From the NCBI GenBank assembly GCA_017849575.1, contig JAFIGV010000022.1, positions 1 to 43,493 of the forward strand: 43,493 bases of DNA. Direction: 5' to 3'. Under the pieces are notes generated by a model. The model searched no databases. It was not told where the DNA came from and worked only from the letters and a program-made list of their open reading frames with translations. Below, in pieces: positions 32,306 through 42,112 of this stretch (its first letter is position 1; every line of letters begins with the position of its first letter). This stretch comes from Flavipsychrobacter sp. GTDB taxonomy: Bacteria > Bacteroidota > Bacteroidia > Chitinophagales > Chitinophagaceae. Made by a program: the position numbers and the translations under genes.

Positions 32306-34438
32306 CTACGGGCTAATGACTTTCAATGTGGCTGTATATGCTCCATGCTCAACCTGTAGCAGGTAAATACCTTTCGCCAATGTGCCGGTATGCATCGTAT
32401 ATGTTGCAGAACCGTTTGCATGGGTGATGCTGCCGGCATATACCTCCTGACCCGTGCTGTTGTAAAGGCGAACGATATAATTTCCACCTGCCATACCTGT
32501 AAAATGTAACCCTATGATATTCCCCTTTACAGGATTAGGAGCAACAGCTATCGTTCCTGCACCCAGGGTAGCGCTTATCCGTACGGTAGGACTATAAAGC
32601 ACATCATTGTTGTAAGCAAGGGCTTTTACGCGATAGTAATTTTCGCCTTCCAGGGGCTTTTCATCCGCCCATTGATAGATCACCTTCTCGCCATTGTTTT
32701 GTTTGGCTGCTACCCTATGCACTATCTCGAATAGCGTTCCGTCAGCGCTGCGCTCCAGTTCGTAGCTGTGCTGATTTTGTTCTGCAAGGTTGTTCCACTG
32801 TAGCCTGATGTCATTGCTTTCTCTTTTTGCGAACAACTCCAGCGATTGTTCTGCAAGAGGAATGGCGTTCTGGAAAACGATCTTGAAGCGATTGCCATAT
32901 GAACCCGCATTGCTGTTAGTTGCAAAGTTTATGATGGAAAGATTGTTCAGATCGAGCGGGGTAATGGTGTTTTGATAAAGGTCGAGCAGGTATGCATTCA
33001 GGTTGCTGCCTGCAAAGTTTTGCGGGTCTATCTCAAACTGGTAGTTGCTGCTGCCCATATTGTGCAGGAACAAGTGGAGCGTATCGGTAACGATAGGGAA
33101 GGGATATTTTTCGATGCTCAGATAAGAGGTGCTTCTTTTAAAAGAAAGATTAGCTCCGAAGTTCCAGAACTTTCTTCCGTCTTCATCGTCCACATTTGCG
33201 CTGTAGGCTCCGCCAAGGGCAGCTATTATACCATCGGCTGGCAGGTATGACGTGCTGTTATCTGGATCGGGCATGTTGAGCTTGATCTTCAATAAGGTGT
33301 CGTTGCCTGCGGTGGTCTTAAATGCATTCAGGTAGTCCACCACTTTATCGTTCTCTTCTATTCTCAGATTGCCCGCGTTTCCATTGCTTCTTACAAAAAA
33401 GCCTTGTCCGCTTTGTATCGTGCTGGTAGCGCCACTATAGCTACCCCCTGTTACTGTAGGTGTGTAGCCCAGAGTTCCGTCGAATAAAACATAGCCACCA
33501 CTCACATTTAGTTTGGGATCCCACACCCAGAACTTTTCCAGCACATTCGTAGTGGCAGTATTGGCAAAGGCGGCGGCAAAGTCTATCTGGGATACGTATG
33601 GGTTGGATACGAGCGTGAAGTTGGTGGAAGATAATGCCTGATCCTGATCTCCGGTTTTAAGTTGGCCGGTCATCCTTAAGGTGGTATTGCTGCTGTTGCC
33701 GGAGCCGCTCACCGTTCTGTCGCCTCTCACATAGAGAAACCAGGATGCATGGTCCGTAATGGGAATGTTGGTGCCAGTGGGCGTGGGCAGAGTATTGGTA
33801 GTAGCGTCGTAATATTTGAGAGAAGAATTAGGGGCTCCGTTCACGCCGGCATCCCAACTTCCTGTTACTGCTGCACCACCGTAATTGGTTATCTGTGTGC
33901 CATAGCCCGCGGTGCTGTTGCCGGCTTCCTGCCAGCTATTGAAAAGGGTAGGGGCGCCACTACTCTGGATAGGCACTGCCAGCAACTGCCAGGCGCGGTT
34001 GCCGTAGGCGGGTATAAATCTTTCTACCGTCACATCGCCGGTAATAGTGCCGCCGGTCACTACTGCCATACGGGAGTCGGAGCCTGCTACGGACTTCATG
34101 GTCAGGTTGCCATTGGCAGATAAGGTGCCGCCGGTGAGGGTGAGCACGTTGTTGATGCTTTGCATGCCGGAGGTGATGGTGGCGGTGCCGGAGGTATTTA
34201 CTTCCAGGTTGTTGATGCTGCCGGTGCCGGTGATGCTCTGCGAGGAAGATCCGTTGAGCAGAAGGGTACCGTTGCCGGATAGTTCGCCATCATTCTGCAC
34301 ATCGCCGCTTACGCTTACCGCCGCACCGGAGGAAACGTAGATATTTGCGCCGGAGGTGGTAGTGAACTGGGCGTTAACGATAGCGTATTGACAATTGAAG
34401 AGCAGTAAGAGTATTATTACTTTGAATGAGCTTTTCAT
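32306..34438 (-). CDS. T9SS-secreted protein with type A sorting domain
   Basis: A 710-residue exported protein. It has a signal peptide (SFKVIILLLLFNCQYAIVNA), then short beta-helix-like repeats with N-T/G-x-G steps (GANIYVSSGAAVSVSGDVQ, GTLLLNGSSSQSITGTG), a middle domain beginning VERFIPAYGNRAWQLLAVPI with a conserved FTLVSNPYVSQIDF, and a fibronectin-like domain (IRLQWNNLAEQNQHSYELER...GENYYRVKALA). It ends in a type A T9SS domain (IAVAPNPVKGN...GIYLLQVEHG). It is co-directional with the giant YadA-like gene (29 bases apart) and with the PID-CTERM gene, so these probably form one transcript. Surface or biofilm-matrix function is inferred from the fold only. Confidence 0.88.
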   Translation of the reverse strand: MKSSFKVIILLLLFNCQYAIVNAQFTTTSGANIYVSSGAAVSVSGDVQNDGELSGNGTLLLNGSSSQSITGTGSINNLEVNTSGTATITSGMQSINNVLTLTGGTLSANGNLTMKSVAGSDSRMAVVTGGTITGDVTVERFIPAYGNRAWQLLAVPIQSSGAPTLFNSWQEAGNSTAGYGTQITNYGGAAVTGSWDAGVNGAPNSSLKYYDATTNTLPTPTGTNIPITDHASWFLYVRGDRTVSGSGNSSNTTLRMTGQLKTGDQDQALSSTNFTLVSNPYVSQIDFAAAFANTATTNVLEKFWVWDPKLNVSGGYVLFDGTLGYTPTVTGGSYSGATSTIQSGQGFFVRSNGNAGNLRIEENDKVVDYLNAFKTTAGNDTLLKIKLNMPDPDNSTSYLPADGIIAALGGAYSANVDDEDGRKFWNFGANLSFKRSTSYLSIEKYPFPIVTDTLHLFLHNMGSSNYQFEIDPQNFAGSNLNAYLLDLYQNTITPLDLNNLSIINFATNSNAGSYGNRFKIVFQNAIPLAEQSLELFAKRESNDIRLQWNNLAEQNQHSYELERSADGTLFEIVHRVAAKQNNGEKVIYQWADEKPLEGENYYRVKALAYNNDVLYSPTVRISATLGAGTIAVAPNPVKGNIIGLHFTGMAGGNYIVRLYNSTGQEVYAGSITHANGSATYTMHTGTLAKGIYLLQVEHGAYTATLKVISP

Positions 34439-34467
34439 GGTGCGTAGTTTAAACCGGCCTTATGTAA

Positions 34468-37400
34468 TTAATTGATGACGGTAACATAAAAATCCATGGG
34501 GGGAGGGTTTTCTGCACAATTGTTATAACAGGTATTCGTGAACTTAACCTCTACAGTATCCGCAGCAGTAACACGGGCATACATAATGCCTATTCCTGCC
34601 TGCAACTTTTGCGATGGTGAAACAAAAACCGTAGCTCCCACCTGCGCGCCTGTAATGGTGAAACTCGCGTATTCGTTATCATTGGCACCCAATTGCGGAA
34701 TATTGTAATTCACCGTGGCTTTAATGATGCCGTTTATTGCCGTGCCGGTGCTGCCTAAGGTTACCTGTCCGTCTTTATTCCAGGAAAGAACACTTTTTTG
34801 TCCGCCATTGGTGGTGCCCAACACACCACCTGAATAGCCATAAACCACCGGTCCGTCAGGGCTAACACCTGCCCATGTTTTGCCTGAGCCGTACCAACCT
34901 ACACCGTGGTTTACATCCGAGCCGTCACGCAGGTACATATCATTGTTATTTATCCTCACATTTCCAGCCACATCAAGCTTTTCATCAGGGCTGTCTTTGC
35001 CGATACCTACATTACCGGTAAAGTAGGCTGATGAATCACCATGTAGTTCCAGTACCGGATGATTTTTTACGGAGAAATTCAGTTGATATTGATCATCTGT
35101 AGGTGAGGATAATATAGAGGGGGAAACACCAACAATGCTGCTGGTGTTGCTTCCGTCCGCAAAGCTGATCCCAAGGTTACTGCCGTAATTGGGTATACCC
35201 GATACTAACTGAAAGGTATTATAACTCATTTTGAAGTTTTCGACACCACCCAGCGTAAACCTGATCGTATTATCGTTGGACGTCCGTACTGTTGTTGATT
35301 GAGCGGCATTCGCAATAATGCTCATCGTATCTGTCAATGTATTTACATCCTTCCAGCTCGCATTGCCATTGGCATCGCTGGTCAGCACATAACCGTCAGT
35401 CTGTGTGCCGTCCTGATATTTCATCTTGCCTACCAGGTGGAAAGTGGTGTCGGGTGCGGAGGTGCCGATACCTGTGTTGCCGTTTTTCAGGACTACCATT
35501 GCATCGGAACGATTTATAGTAGATGTGCCTTTCCCGATAGTGAAGAGACGGTCATCTGCATTCCATCCTGTGGTATCCGCCGGAGTGTATGCGGTATTAT
35601 AGTGCCCTATGGTGGTTTCGTATCCCGAAGGGGCAGATGTATTTTTCCCCATGGCAGTGGCATAGCTTCCGCTGGCTGTTGTTTGGTACCCCATAGCGGT
35701 GGAATAGGTCCCGCTGGCTGTTGTCTGGTACCCCATGGCTGTGGCGTTGCTTCCAGCAGCAGTTGTCTGGTTTCCCATGGCGATAGCATAGTTTCCACCG
35801 GCTGCTACAAGATTCCCAACGGCGGTGGAATAGATGCCGCTTGCCGTTGATTGTCTTCCTATGGCAGTGGAATAGTCTCCACTTGCCGTTGTTTGTATTC
35901 CCATGGCGGTGGAAGCTCCGCCACTTGCTGTTGTTCCGTTCCCCATGGCGGTGGAAGCTCCCCCGCTGGCGATAGTTTCTCTCCCCATGGCGGTGGAACT
36001 GTATCCACTGGCTGTTGCTTCATTCCCCATGGCGGTGGAACGCTCTCCGCTTGCCGTTGACACATACCCCATGGCCGTAGAAAAGTCACCGATTGACTTG
36101 GTATCGTATCCCAGGGCAATGCTATTGTTCCCGATGCTATCGGCATCCCAATTCTTACTGGGCGCTTGCCCGGCGCGGAAAGCACCCTTGCCCTTATCAA
36201 AGAAGAAACGCTTGCTGTGATTGGCAATTCCGTCATAGTCCAGTTGCGGTGAGCCGAATACGAAGTTATCGTAGTCGCTGACGATACTTCCCGGCACCAC
36301 CACACCATTTAGCGTATCGAACGCTGTTTTGACTGCCAGCAATGAAGCCGACGTCCAGCTTGCATTGCCTGCAACATCACTGGTAAGCACATAGCCATTG
36401 GCCTGTGTACCGTCCTGGTATTTCATCTTGCCTATCAGGTGGAAGGTGGTATCGGGTGCGGAGGTACCGACACCTGTATTGCCATTTTTCAGGACAACCA
36501 TGGCATCTGAACGATTTGAGGAAGCGGTTCCGTTACCAATGGTGAAGAGGCGATCATTTGTAACCCATCCTGTCGGACTAGTGGGAGTGTAAGTAGTACT
36601 AAATCTACCAATAGTGGTTTCGAATCCCGAAGGGGCTGTGGTGTTATTACCCATGGCGGTGGAATAGTCTCCACTGGCCGTTGTTGCAGTTCCCATGGCG
36701 GTGGATGTGTTTCCACTGGCTATTGTTGCAGATCCCATGGCTGTAGATGCTGTTCCACTTGCCGATGTACTGTTCCCAATGGCGGTAGCAATGTTTCCAC
36801 TTGCTGTTGTATTATTTCCCATGGCGGCGGATTTATCTCCACTTGCTGTTGTATTATTTCCCATGGTGGTGGATTTATCTCCACTCGCTTCAGTAAGATA
36901 TCCTAAGGCCACGGAGTTATTGCCACTGGCCTTCGTATCATACCCCATGGCCATGCTGTTAGTACCAAGGCTGTCGGCATCCCAGTTCGCGCCTGGAACT
37001 TGTCCGGCCCGGAATGCCCCCTTGCTCTTATCAAAGAAGAAACGGCTGTCGTGGTTGACATTTCCGTCATCATCCAGTTGGGTTGAGCCGAATACAAAGT
37101 CGTTTGTATTTGCATTTACCGCTATGCCGGGTATCACCACACCGCCCGATGTATCGAACACGGCAGGAGCGTAAAACGATTTCCAGGTGGCTTTTCCTGC
37201 ACTATCGCTGGTAAGGATATAACCGCTCCCCTGTGTACCGTCCTGGTATTTCAACTGCCCTACCAGGTGGAATGTAGCATCAGGTGTAGAAATCCCGATA
37301 CCTGTTTTCCCATTTTTCAGGACGACCATAGCATCGGAACGATTTGTATTGGATGTGCCTTTTCCAATGGAGAAGAGGCGGTCGTTTGGGTTCCATCCCG

Positions 37401-39495
37401 CAGTGGAATCGGCAGGAGTGTACGTGGTATTATAGCGACCTATGACGGTTTCGTATCCAGATGGCGCCTTCGTATTGTTCCCCATGGCAGTAGCGTAGGA
37501 TCCACTTGCCGTTGTTGCCGTTCCCATGGCTGTCGCATTGTCTCCCCCAGCCGTCGTTTGGTATCCCATGGAGGTGGAAAAGTCTCCGATTGCCTTTGTA
37601 TTCCGTCCCATGGCGGTGGATGTGTTTCCGCTGGCGGTCGTACCATACCCAATGGCGGTGGCGTCGTTTCCACTGGCCATCGCATTATCCCCCATGGCGG
37701 TAGAAGAGATTCCGCTTGCCGTTGTTGAAGAGCCCAGGGCGGTCGAGTAGTTTCCACCGGCCGTTGTCTGATACCCCAGAGCTGTTGCAACGTATCCATT
37801 GGCTAACGCCTCTCTCCCCATGGCGGTAGCATAACTGCCGCTTGCCGTATCCTGAAACCCTATGGCGGTGGAACTATTTTCACTTGCCGAAGCCCGAAAT
37901 CCTATTGCGGTGGCATTGGTTCCACTTGCCTCTGCCTGATTGCCTATGGCGGTGGAGTAGTCTCCACTCGCTTCAGTAAAATATCCTAAGGCCACGGAGA
38001 CATTGCCATTGGCCTTCGTATTATACCCCATAGCAACGCTGTTAGTACCGATGCTATCGGCATCCCAGTTCGTGCTTAGCACCTTTCCGGCTCTAAAAGC
38101 TCCCTTGCTCTTATCAAAGAAGAAACGGCTGTCGTGACTGGCATTTCCGTCATCATCTAGTTGCGGTGAGCCGAAGACGAAGTCGTTTGTAGTTGCATTT
38201 ACCGCGCTGCCGGGTATCACCACACCCCCCAATGTATCGAACACTGTTTTTATAGCCAGCGATGAAGCTGAAGCCCAGGTTGCGTTGCCTGCATTATCGC
38301 TGGTAAGGATATAACCGCTCCCCTGTGTGCCATCCTGATATTTCATCTTACCTACCAGGTGGAAGGTAGTATCGGGTGCGGAGGTGCCGATACCTACATT
38401 GGCGTTATACCCCAGCACTATACTGTTGCTTTTGGCTACTGTGGTATTGGCACCGATGGCGGTGGCATTGGTAAGGTTTCCGCTGGCTACATCGGCAAAG
38501 TAACCCACTGCCGTATTGTATGTTCCGGTGGTATTTGAGCCCAGTGCCTCCATTCCAAAACCTGCATTATTTGCACCGGTAGTATTATTGTAAAGAGAGT
38601 GGTCGCCAAAAGATGAGTTATTATTTGCCGTACTGTACCTCTGTGATAAATTTCCGAAGGCACTGTTGGCCACGCCATTCACATTGTCAGCAAGAACCTG
38701 AGAACCAAACGCACTGTTTTCATAGGCATTCGTGGCGTTCTCCATGGCTTTAAACCCTGCCGCCGTGTTATCGTTAGCCAGCGATTTGCTCAGTGCATGG
38801 TAACCTATGGCAACGCTTTGATAAGTTGATTGACCGTCCTTTAGTGCACTCTCGCCAATGCCCACATTTTGATTACCGTTGAAATAACTGCTCAGCCCTG
38901 CATTGTTGCCGATAAATACGTTACCTCCGGTATTGACTACTTCCAGTCTTCCGCTGTCCATCCTGAAATACTCGGTGCCTCCCATATCAAAACGGATGAT
39001 GTCTTCATTAGGGCTTTCCTCTACCTGTATTTTGGTATTCCTATCGGCATCGGCCAATAGGGTCATCGTATCGGCGGGTAAAATAATGCTGTTGCCGTTT
39101 TGTATGCTCAGGGTATCTCCGCTTAAAGTCAGTGCCTGGCTGTCTGTGCCGGAAGGCAGCACCGCATACCCGCCGTTTTGCAGAAACAGCGTATCATTAG
39201 AGATGGACAACATCTGGTTGGTTGCGCTTCCTTCTATGTTCTCCCAACTGGTGCCGTCGAAGAACCAGAATGAACCATACTCATTGTCGAATACCATCAG
39301 CCCTTTGGCCGGGTTGACGATGGCTTTGCGCACATTGCTGTCCATACGGGGTATCAGCAGCCCCCGGGAATTTGAATTCAGTTCCAATATGGCACTGGCA
39401 TCGGGTGTTGTTGTACCTATACCAACATTTTGTGCAAAGCTCACCTGCCGTAGCAGCAGGAGCATGATCGTGATGACGAAAGTGTTTTTTTTCAT
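34468..39495 (-). CDS. 1675-residue surface protein with three YadA-head-like repeat blocks
   Basis: A signal peptide (KKNTFVITIMLLLLRQVSFA) is followed by NVGIGTTTPDASAILELNS, a start common to Bacteroidota tail-fibre-like proteins. A variable head region (residues ~200-390) precedes three modules, each made of a linker (KYQDGTQ..GYILTSD, FVFGSPQLDDDG, FFFDKSKGAFRAG, NWDADS) plus 14-residue repeats such as GSYATAMGNNTTAS. The blocks contain 14, 8 and 12 repeats, with each unit 42 bases. Such left-handed beta-roll heads form trimers in YadA and other adhesins. The C-terminus has no YadA membrane anchor and no recognisable T9SS domain, so the export route is unclear. ATG 39495 is preferred; 39513 is possible. 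Confidence 0.88.
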   Translation of the reverse strand: MKKNTFVITIMLLLLRQVSFAQNVGIGTTTPDASAILELNSNSRGLLIPRMDSNVRKAIVNPAKGLMVFDNEYGSFWFFDGTSWENIEGSATNQMLSISNDTLFLQNGGYAVLPSGTDSQALTLSGDTLSIQNGNSIILPADTMTLLADADRNTKIQVEESPNEDIIRFDMGGTEYFRMDSGRLEVVNTGGNVFIGNNAGLSSYFNGNQNVGIGESALKDGQSTYQSVAIGYHALSKSLANDNTAAGFKAMENATNAYENSAFGSQVLADNVNGVANSAFGNLSQRYSTANNNSSFGDHSLYNNTTGANNAGFGMEALGSNTTGTYNTAVGYFADVASGNLTNATAIGANTTVAKSNSIVLGYNANVGIGTSAPDTTFHLVGKMKYQDGTQGSGYILTSDNAGNATWASASSLAIKTVFDTLGGVVIPGSAVNATTNDFVFGSPQLDDDGNASHDSRFFFDKSKGAFRAGKVLSTNWDADSIGTNSVAMGYNTKANGNVSVALGYFTEASGDYSTAIGNQAEASGTNATAIGFRASASENSSTAIGFQDTASGSYATAMGREALANGYVATALGYQTTAGGNYSTALGSSTTASGISSTAMGDNAMASGNDATAIGYGTTASGNTSTAMGRNTKAIGDFSTSMGYQTTAGGDNATAMGTATTASGSYATAMGNNTKAPSGYETVIGRYNTTYTPADSTAGWNPNDRLFSIGKGTSNTNRSDAMVVLKNGKTGIGISTPDATFHLVGQLKYQDGTQGSGYILTSDSAGKATWKSFYAPAVFDTSGGVVIPGIAVNANTNDFVFGSTQLDDDGNVNHDSRFFFDKSKGAFRAGQVPGANWDADSLGTNSMAMGYDTKASGNNSVALGYLTEASGDKSTTMGNNTTASGDKSAAMGNNTTASGNIATAIGNSTSASGTASTAMGSATIASGNTSTAMGTATTASGDYSTAMGNNTTAPSGFETTIGRFSTTYTPTSPTGWVTNDRLFTIGNGTASSNRSDAMVVLKNGNTGVGTSAPDTTFHLIGKMKYQDGTQANGYVLTSDVAGNASWTSASLLAVKTAFDTLNGVVVPGSIVSDYDNFVFGSPQLDYDGIANHSKRFFFDKGKGAFRAGQAPSKNWDADSIGNNSIALGYDTKSIGDFSTAMGYVSTASGERSTAMGNEATASGYSSTAMGRETIASGGASTAMGNGTTASGGASTAMGIQTTASGDYSTAIGRQSTASGIYSTAVGNLVAAGGNYAIAMGNQTTAAGSNATAMGYQTTASGTYSTAMGYQTTASGSYATAMGKNTSAPSGYETTIGHYNTAYTPADTTGWNADDRLFTIGKGTSTINRSDAMVVLKNGNTGIGTSAPDTTFHLVGKMKYQDGTQTDGYVLTSDANGNASWKDVNTLTDTMSIIANAAQSTTVRTSNDNTIRFTLGGVENFKMSYNTFQLVSGIPNYGSNLGISFADGSNTSSIVGVSPSILSSPTDDQYQLNFSVKNHPVLELHGDSSAYFTGNVGIGKDSPDEKLDVAGNVRINNNDMYLRDGSDVNHGVGWYGSGKTWAGVSPDGPVVYGYSGGVLGTTNGGQKSVLSWNKDGQVTLGSTGTAINGIIKATVNYNIPQLGANDNEYASFTITGAQVGATVFVSPSQKLQAGIGIMYARVTAADTVEVKFTNTCYNNCAENPPPMDFYVTVIN
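35623..36132 (-). repeat. YadA-head block 3: twelve 42-bp coding repeats
   Basis: 510 bases encoding twelve 14-residue units (consensus G-x-x-S-T-A-M-G-x-x-T-x-A-S) and ending APSG. GCCATGGG recurs on the coding strand in most units. Confidence 0.85.
36625..36966 (-). repeat. YadA-head block 2: eight 42-bp coding repeats
   Basis: 342 bases, eight units of the same consensus, ending APSG. The flanking linkers are close copies of those around blocks 1 and 3. Confidence 0.85.
37456..38049 (-). repeat. YadA-head block 1: fourteen 42-bp coding repeats
   Basis: 594 bases, fourteen units, ending APSG. It is the longest of the three blocks. Confidence 0.85.
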
Positions 39496-39537
39496 GTGGG
39501 TGAAATTTTTCATCGTACTTACATCTGTGTAAATGTT

Positions 39538-39747
39538 TTAGTCGCCTTTTGAGGGCTTTTTTTGTTGATTTTTCCTCATTTCCAGCTCATACTTCTTTGC
39601 ATCCTCTTCCAGCATCTGCAACTGGTGTTTCAATGAATCGTTTTCTTCGCTCAGGCGGGCTGCCAACGCTTTGATCTTTTCTTTAATGTTCAGGTATTTT
39701 TCAGCCAGGCTGACTTGCAGCTTTTCATCAAATTTTTCGTTCTCCAT
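39538..39747 (-). CDS. Small coiled-coil protein
   Basis: A 69-residue, highly charged, all-helical protein. Heptads run through most of its length (EKYLNIKEKIKALAARLSEE, then NDSLKHQLQMLEEDAKKYEL), with a basic tail (KNQQKKPSKGD). No signal peptide or membrane helix. It precedes the giant repeat protein by ~42 bases on the same strand, so it is probably the first gene of that transcript. Family and function are not recognised. The composition and long uninterrupted coiled coil argue for a real gene. Confidence 0.65.
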   Translation of the reverse strand: MENEKFDEKLQVSLAEKYLNIKEKIKALAARLSEENDSLKHQLQMLEEDAKKYELEMRKNQQKKPSKGD

Positions 39748-39978
39748 AAGAAGTTCTTTGAAAGATTTATCCGGCTAAAAGTAGAATGGCGGACTGCCCT
39801 GTTCCAAATGAAAGGGGGGTGACAAGGAGTTGACACCGGACAGGCAGAAATACTATGTGTTGCCAGTCTTTACCTTATACAGTTGGCGTCTTAGCATGTG
39901 TCAACCCTTTGTACCCGCACTAACCCGGTAAGGTGGCGGCATTTTTGCCAAAAGATTAGTCACAAAAAGGGAAAGGAA

Positions 39979-41721
39979 TTACATGTTCAGGAGAAAATCG
40001 TGGAGATCAGTACCGGAGAAAAGTTCTAGTTTTTTCCGCAGGCGGTTTTTATTTCTTTTCACCGATTCGGGCGCAATATTTCTTAGCGAGGCGATCTCCT
40101 TATTGGAAAGCTGGAGTCTTAAATAGCCGCAAAGTTCCAGGTCGGAAGCTGTAAGCGACGGGAATGTTTTCTTGAGCTTGGAGTAAAAATCAGCGTTGAT
40201 TACTTCTATATTTTTTTGAATATTGATAAACTCTTCGTTCTTCTGATCTTTTAGCTGCACGCCTTTCAACAGGGAGCGTAAAGACACGATGGCGTCTTCC
40301 TTACTATTGGCAATTTCCTGTAGTTCGTTGATCAGCTCCTGGTTGGTTTCGTATATCCTGCTGGTTTGCAGCGCAAGGTTGGTGATATCCTTTTGTTTCA
40401 TCTGCACATCATGCCTTGCTATCTCGGCTTCCATGTTCTTTTTGTCCAGCTCTGTTTTGGCTGCCAGTTGTTCTGCTTTGTGTTTTCGCCTGCGGCTGAT
40501 GATCAGTAAGCAGAGCAGACTTATAATTATGACACTGAGGCATATAGTGATTCCTATGGAAAAACGATGGTAGAAGATTAATTTTTTCGTCGCCTTCAGC
40601 ATTTCGTTGCGGGCGGCTATTTCATTTTCAAAAGCTTTGCTCTGGAGGTGGAGTAATGTTTCTGTAATGCTCTGTTGCTTCAGGTTCCTTTCCTTGCGCA
40701 GGCTATCATTCAGGTTCAGGTACAACTGCCTGTAGCTTCTGGCTTTTTCTACATTTGCATGTCTTAAAAAATAGCCGGTGGCAAACTTGTAGAAATCAAG
40801 CATTTCCTGCCTGTTCTCGTAAGAATAATGGCCTTTAATAAAGTGATGTAGTTCGTTCAACTGCTTTTCTGCGCCGCCTGCACCCCGTTTTTCCAGGGCG
40901 TCGGCCAGTTTGATCTTATTGGTAATGTAGCGGTGATATTTGCGGTATTCATCGTTCTTATACTTATCACTTTCCGACAATTGAAACGTAATGCTGTCGT
41001 TAGACCGGTAAACAGAAACTGCCTCCTGATACTGCCCGTTCTTCATGTATTCTTCTGCAATATTATCCCTGATGCTGCACTGCAATAAACTATCTATCCG
41101 TCCTGACTTTAGCGCTATAATTGCCTGGTTGTAGTAATACATAGAACTGTCAGCGTGGTTTAACCGGCTGTGATAAATGCCGATGTTATTCAGTGCTGCC
41201 GCTATCAGAATACTGTTGTTGACGGAACGGGCAAATTCGAGGGCTTTCAGGTAGTTCTCATAAGCTGCGGAATATTTCTGCTGCCCAAGCTGCATACTAC
41301 CGTAGGCTCCGTGCAACCGCTCCATTACCTCCGGCGCAATAGCTACCCGCTGCGCTATTTGTATTGCCCTGTCATAATATTTAGCAGCCTGGTGCGGATC
41401 CATGGTATAGAGCAGTACAGCCATAGCGCAGTTCAGTTCAAAGCTTATCCTGGATGGGGCGGGCAACTGCTCCTCGAGCAGCAAACCCATCTGGAATTTT
41501 TTTATCTGGTCTAAGGAACGTCCGTTTTTTCCATCTTCCACAGCGAGATCAAGCAGCTCCTGAATTTTTTGATTGATGTCGCCATCGGCGCTCAGGTAAT
41601 TTTCTATAAGTTGATCTTCCGCGCTGATGGCATTACCATTCCTGTCTTGCCCCGTCTTTTGGGAGAAGACAACCGTAACAGAGGTTAGCCAACAGCAGAG
41701 AAATAACAACAGGCGTTTCAC
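39979..41721 (-). CDS. TPR-containing membrane protein with C-terminal LuxR-type HTH
   Basis: A 580-residue one-component regulator typical of Bacteroidota. It starts with GTG at 41721, giving a signal peptide (KRLLLFLCCWLTSVTVVFSQ); no ATG is available upstream. Residues ~60-300 hold TPR-like repeats (AAKYYDRAIQIAQRV, SAAYENYLKALEFARSV, SSMYYYNQAIIALKSG) placed in the periplasm. One helix follows (FSIGITICLSVIIISLLCLLI), then a cytoplasmic coiled coil and a helix-turn-helix (LTASDLELCGYLRLQLSNKE...IAPESVKRNKNRLRKKL). It is upstream of, and co-directional with, the coiled-coil, giant repeat and T9SS genes, which it may control (inference). Confidence 0.87.
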   Translation of the reverse strand: MKRLLLFLCCWLTSVTVVFSQKTGQDRNGNAISAEDQLIENYLSADGDINQKIQELLDLAVEDGKNGRSLDQIKKFQMGLLLEEQLPAPSRISFELNCAMAVLLYTMDPHQAAKYYDRAIQIAQRVAIAPEVMERLHGAYGSMQLGQQKYSAAYENYLKALEFARSVNNSILIAAALNNIGIYHSRLNHADSSMYYYNQAIIALKSGRIDSLLQCSIRDNIAEEYMKNGQYQEAVSVYRSNDSITFQLSESDKYKNDEYRKYHRYITNKIKLADALEKRGAGGAEKQLNELHHFIKGHYSYENRQEMLDFYKFATGYFLRHANVEKARSYRQLYLNLNDSLRKERNLKQQSITETLLHLQSKAFENEIAARNEMLKATKKLIFYHRFSIGITICLSVIIISLLCLLIISRRRKHKAEQLAAKTELDKKNMEAEIARHDVQMKQKDITNLALQTSRIYETNQELINELQEIANSKEDAIVSLRSLLKGVQLKDQKNEEFINIQKNIEVINADFYSKLKKTFPSLTASDLELCGYLRLQLSNKEIASLRNIAPESVKRNKNRLRKKLELFSGTDLHDFLLNM

Positions 41722-41791
41722 TACAGAAAATGAACTGCAATGTAAAAAAGTCTGTGCTACTTATGATATGTGCGTGTGGGTGGACAACGAT

Positions 41792-41935
41792 TGCAAACTC
41801 AATTCACGTCCGCTTGGTGCGCAAGTCACATTTTTATTTCCGTCAGCCTTCACAAAGCAAGCTTTGCCGGCTCCCGAAAACAAAAATGCCAGCCGAAGCT
41901 GGACATTTATTGAGTTTGGCGGAGAGAGAGGGATT
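41792..41935. repeat. Duplication copy 1: tRNA-Ser acceptor end plus terminator
   Basis: Nearly identical to 41970-42112. On the minus strand it reads AATCCCTCTCTCTCCGCCA (41917-41935), the 3' end of a typical tRNA-Ser including discriminator G and CCA, followed by a hairpin CCAGC-TTCG-GCTGG (41889-41902) and CATTTTTG, a UUCG-capped terminator. No tRNA body is attached. Confidence 0.7.
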
Positions 41936-41969
41936 ATTAGCTTGATCCCTTCGCCTGCGGCGGGCGTGC

Positions 41970-42112
41970 TGCAAACTCAATTCATGTCCGCTTGCTGCGC
42001 AAGTCACATTTTTATTTCCGTCCGCCTTTGCAAAGCAACTTTGCCGGCTCCCGAAAACAAAAATGCCAGCCGAAGCTGGACATTTATTGAGTTTGGTGGA
42101 GAGAGAGGGATT
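41970..42112. repeat. Duplication copy 2: longer tRNA-Ser 3' relic plus terminator
   Basis: Same unit as copy 1, but the tRNA part extends to the T-loop (GGATTCGAATCC, up to 42119) with discriminator A. The hairpin is at 42066-42079. The matching 5' acceptor strand GGAGAGA is not found upstream on the minus strand, so it is not a complete tRNA. Confidence 0.7.

Noticed and set aside
35623-38049. Regular 42-bp repeats as a possible CRISPR array
   Set aside because: The repeats are degenerate, contiguous without unique spacers, and encode a continuous YadA-head-like protein.
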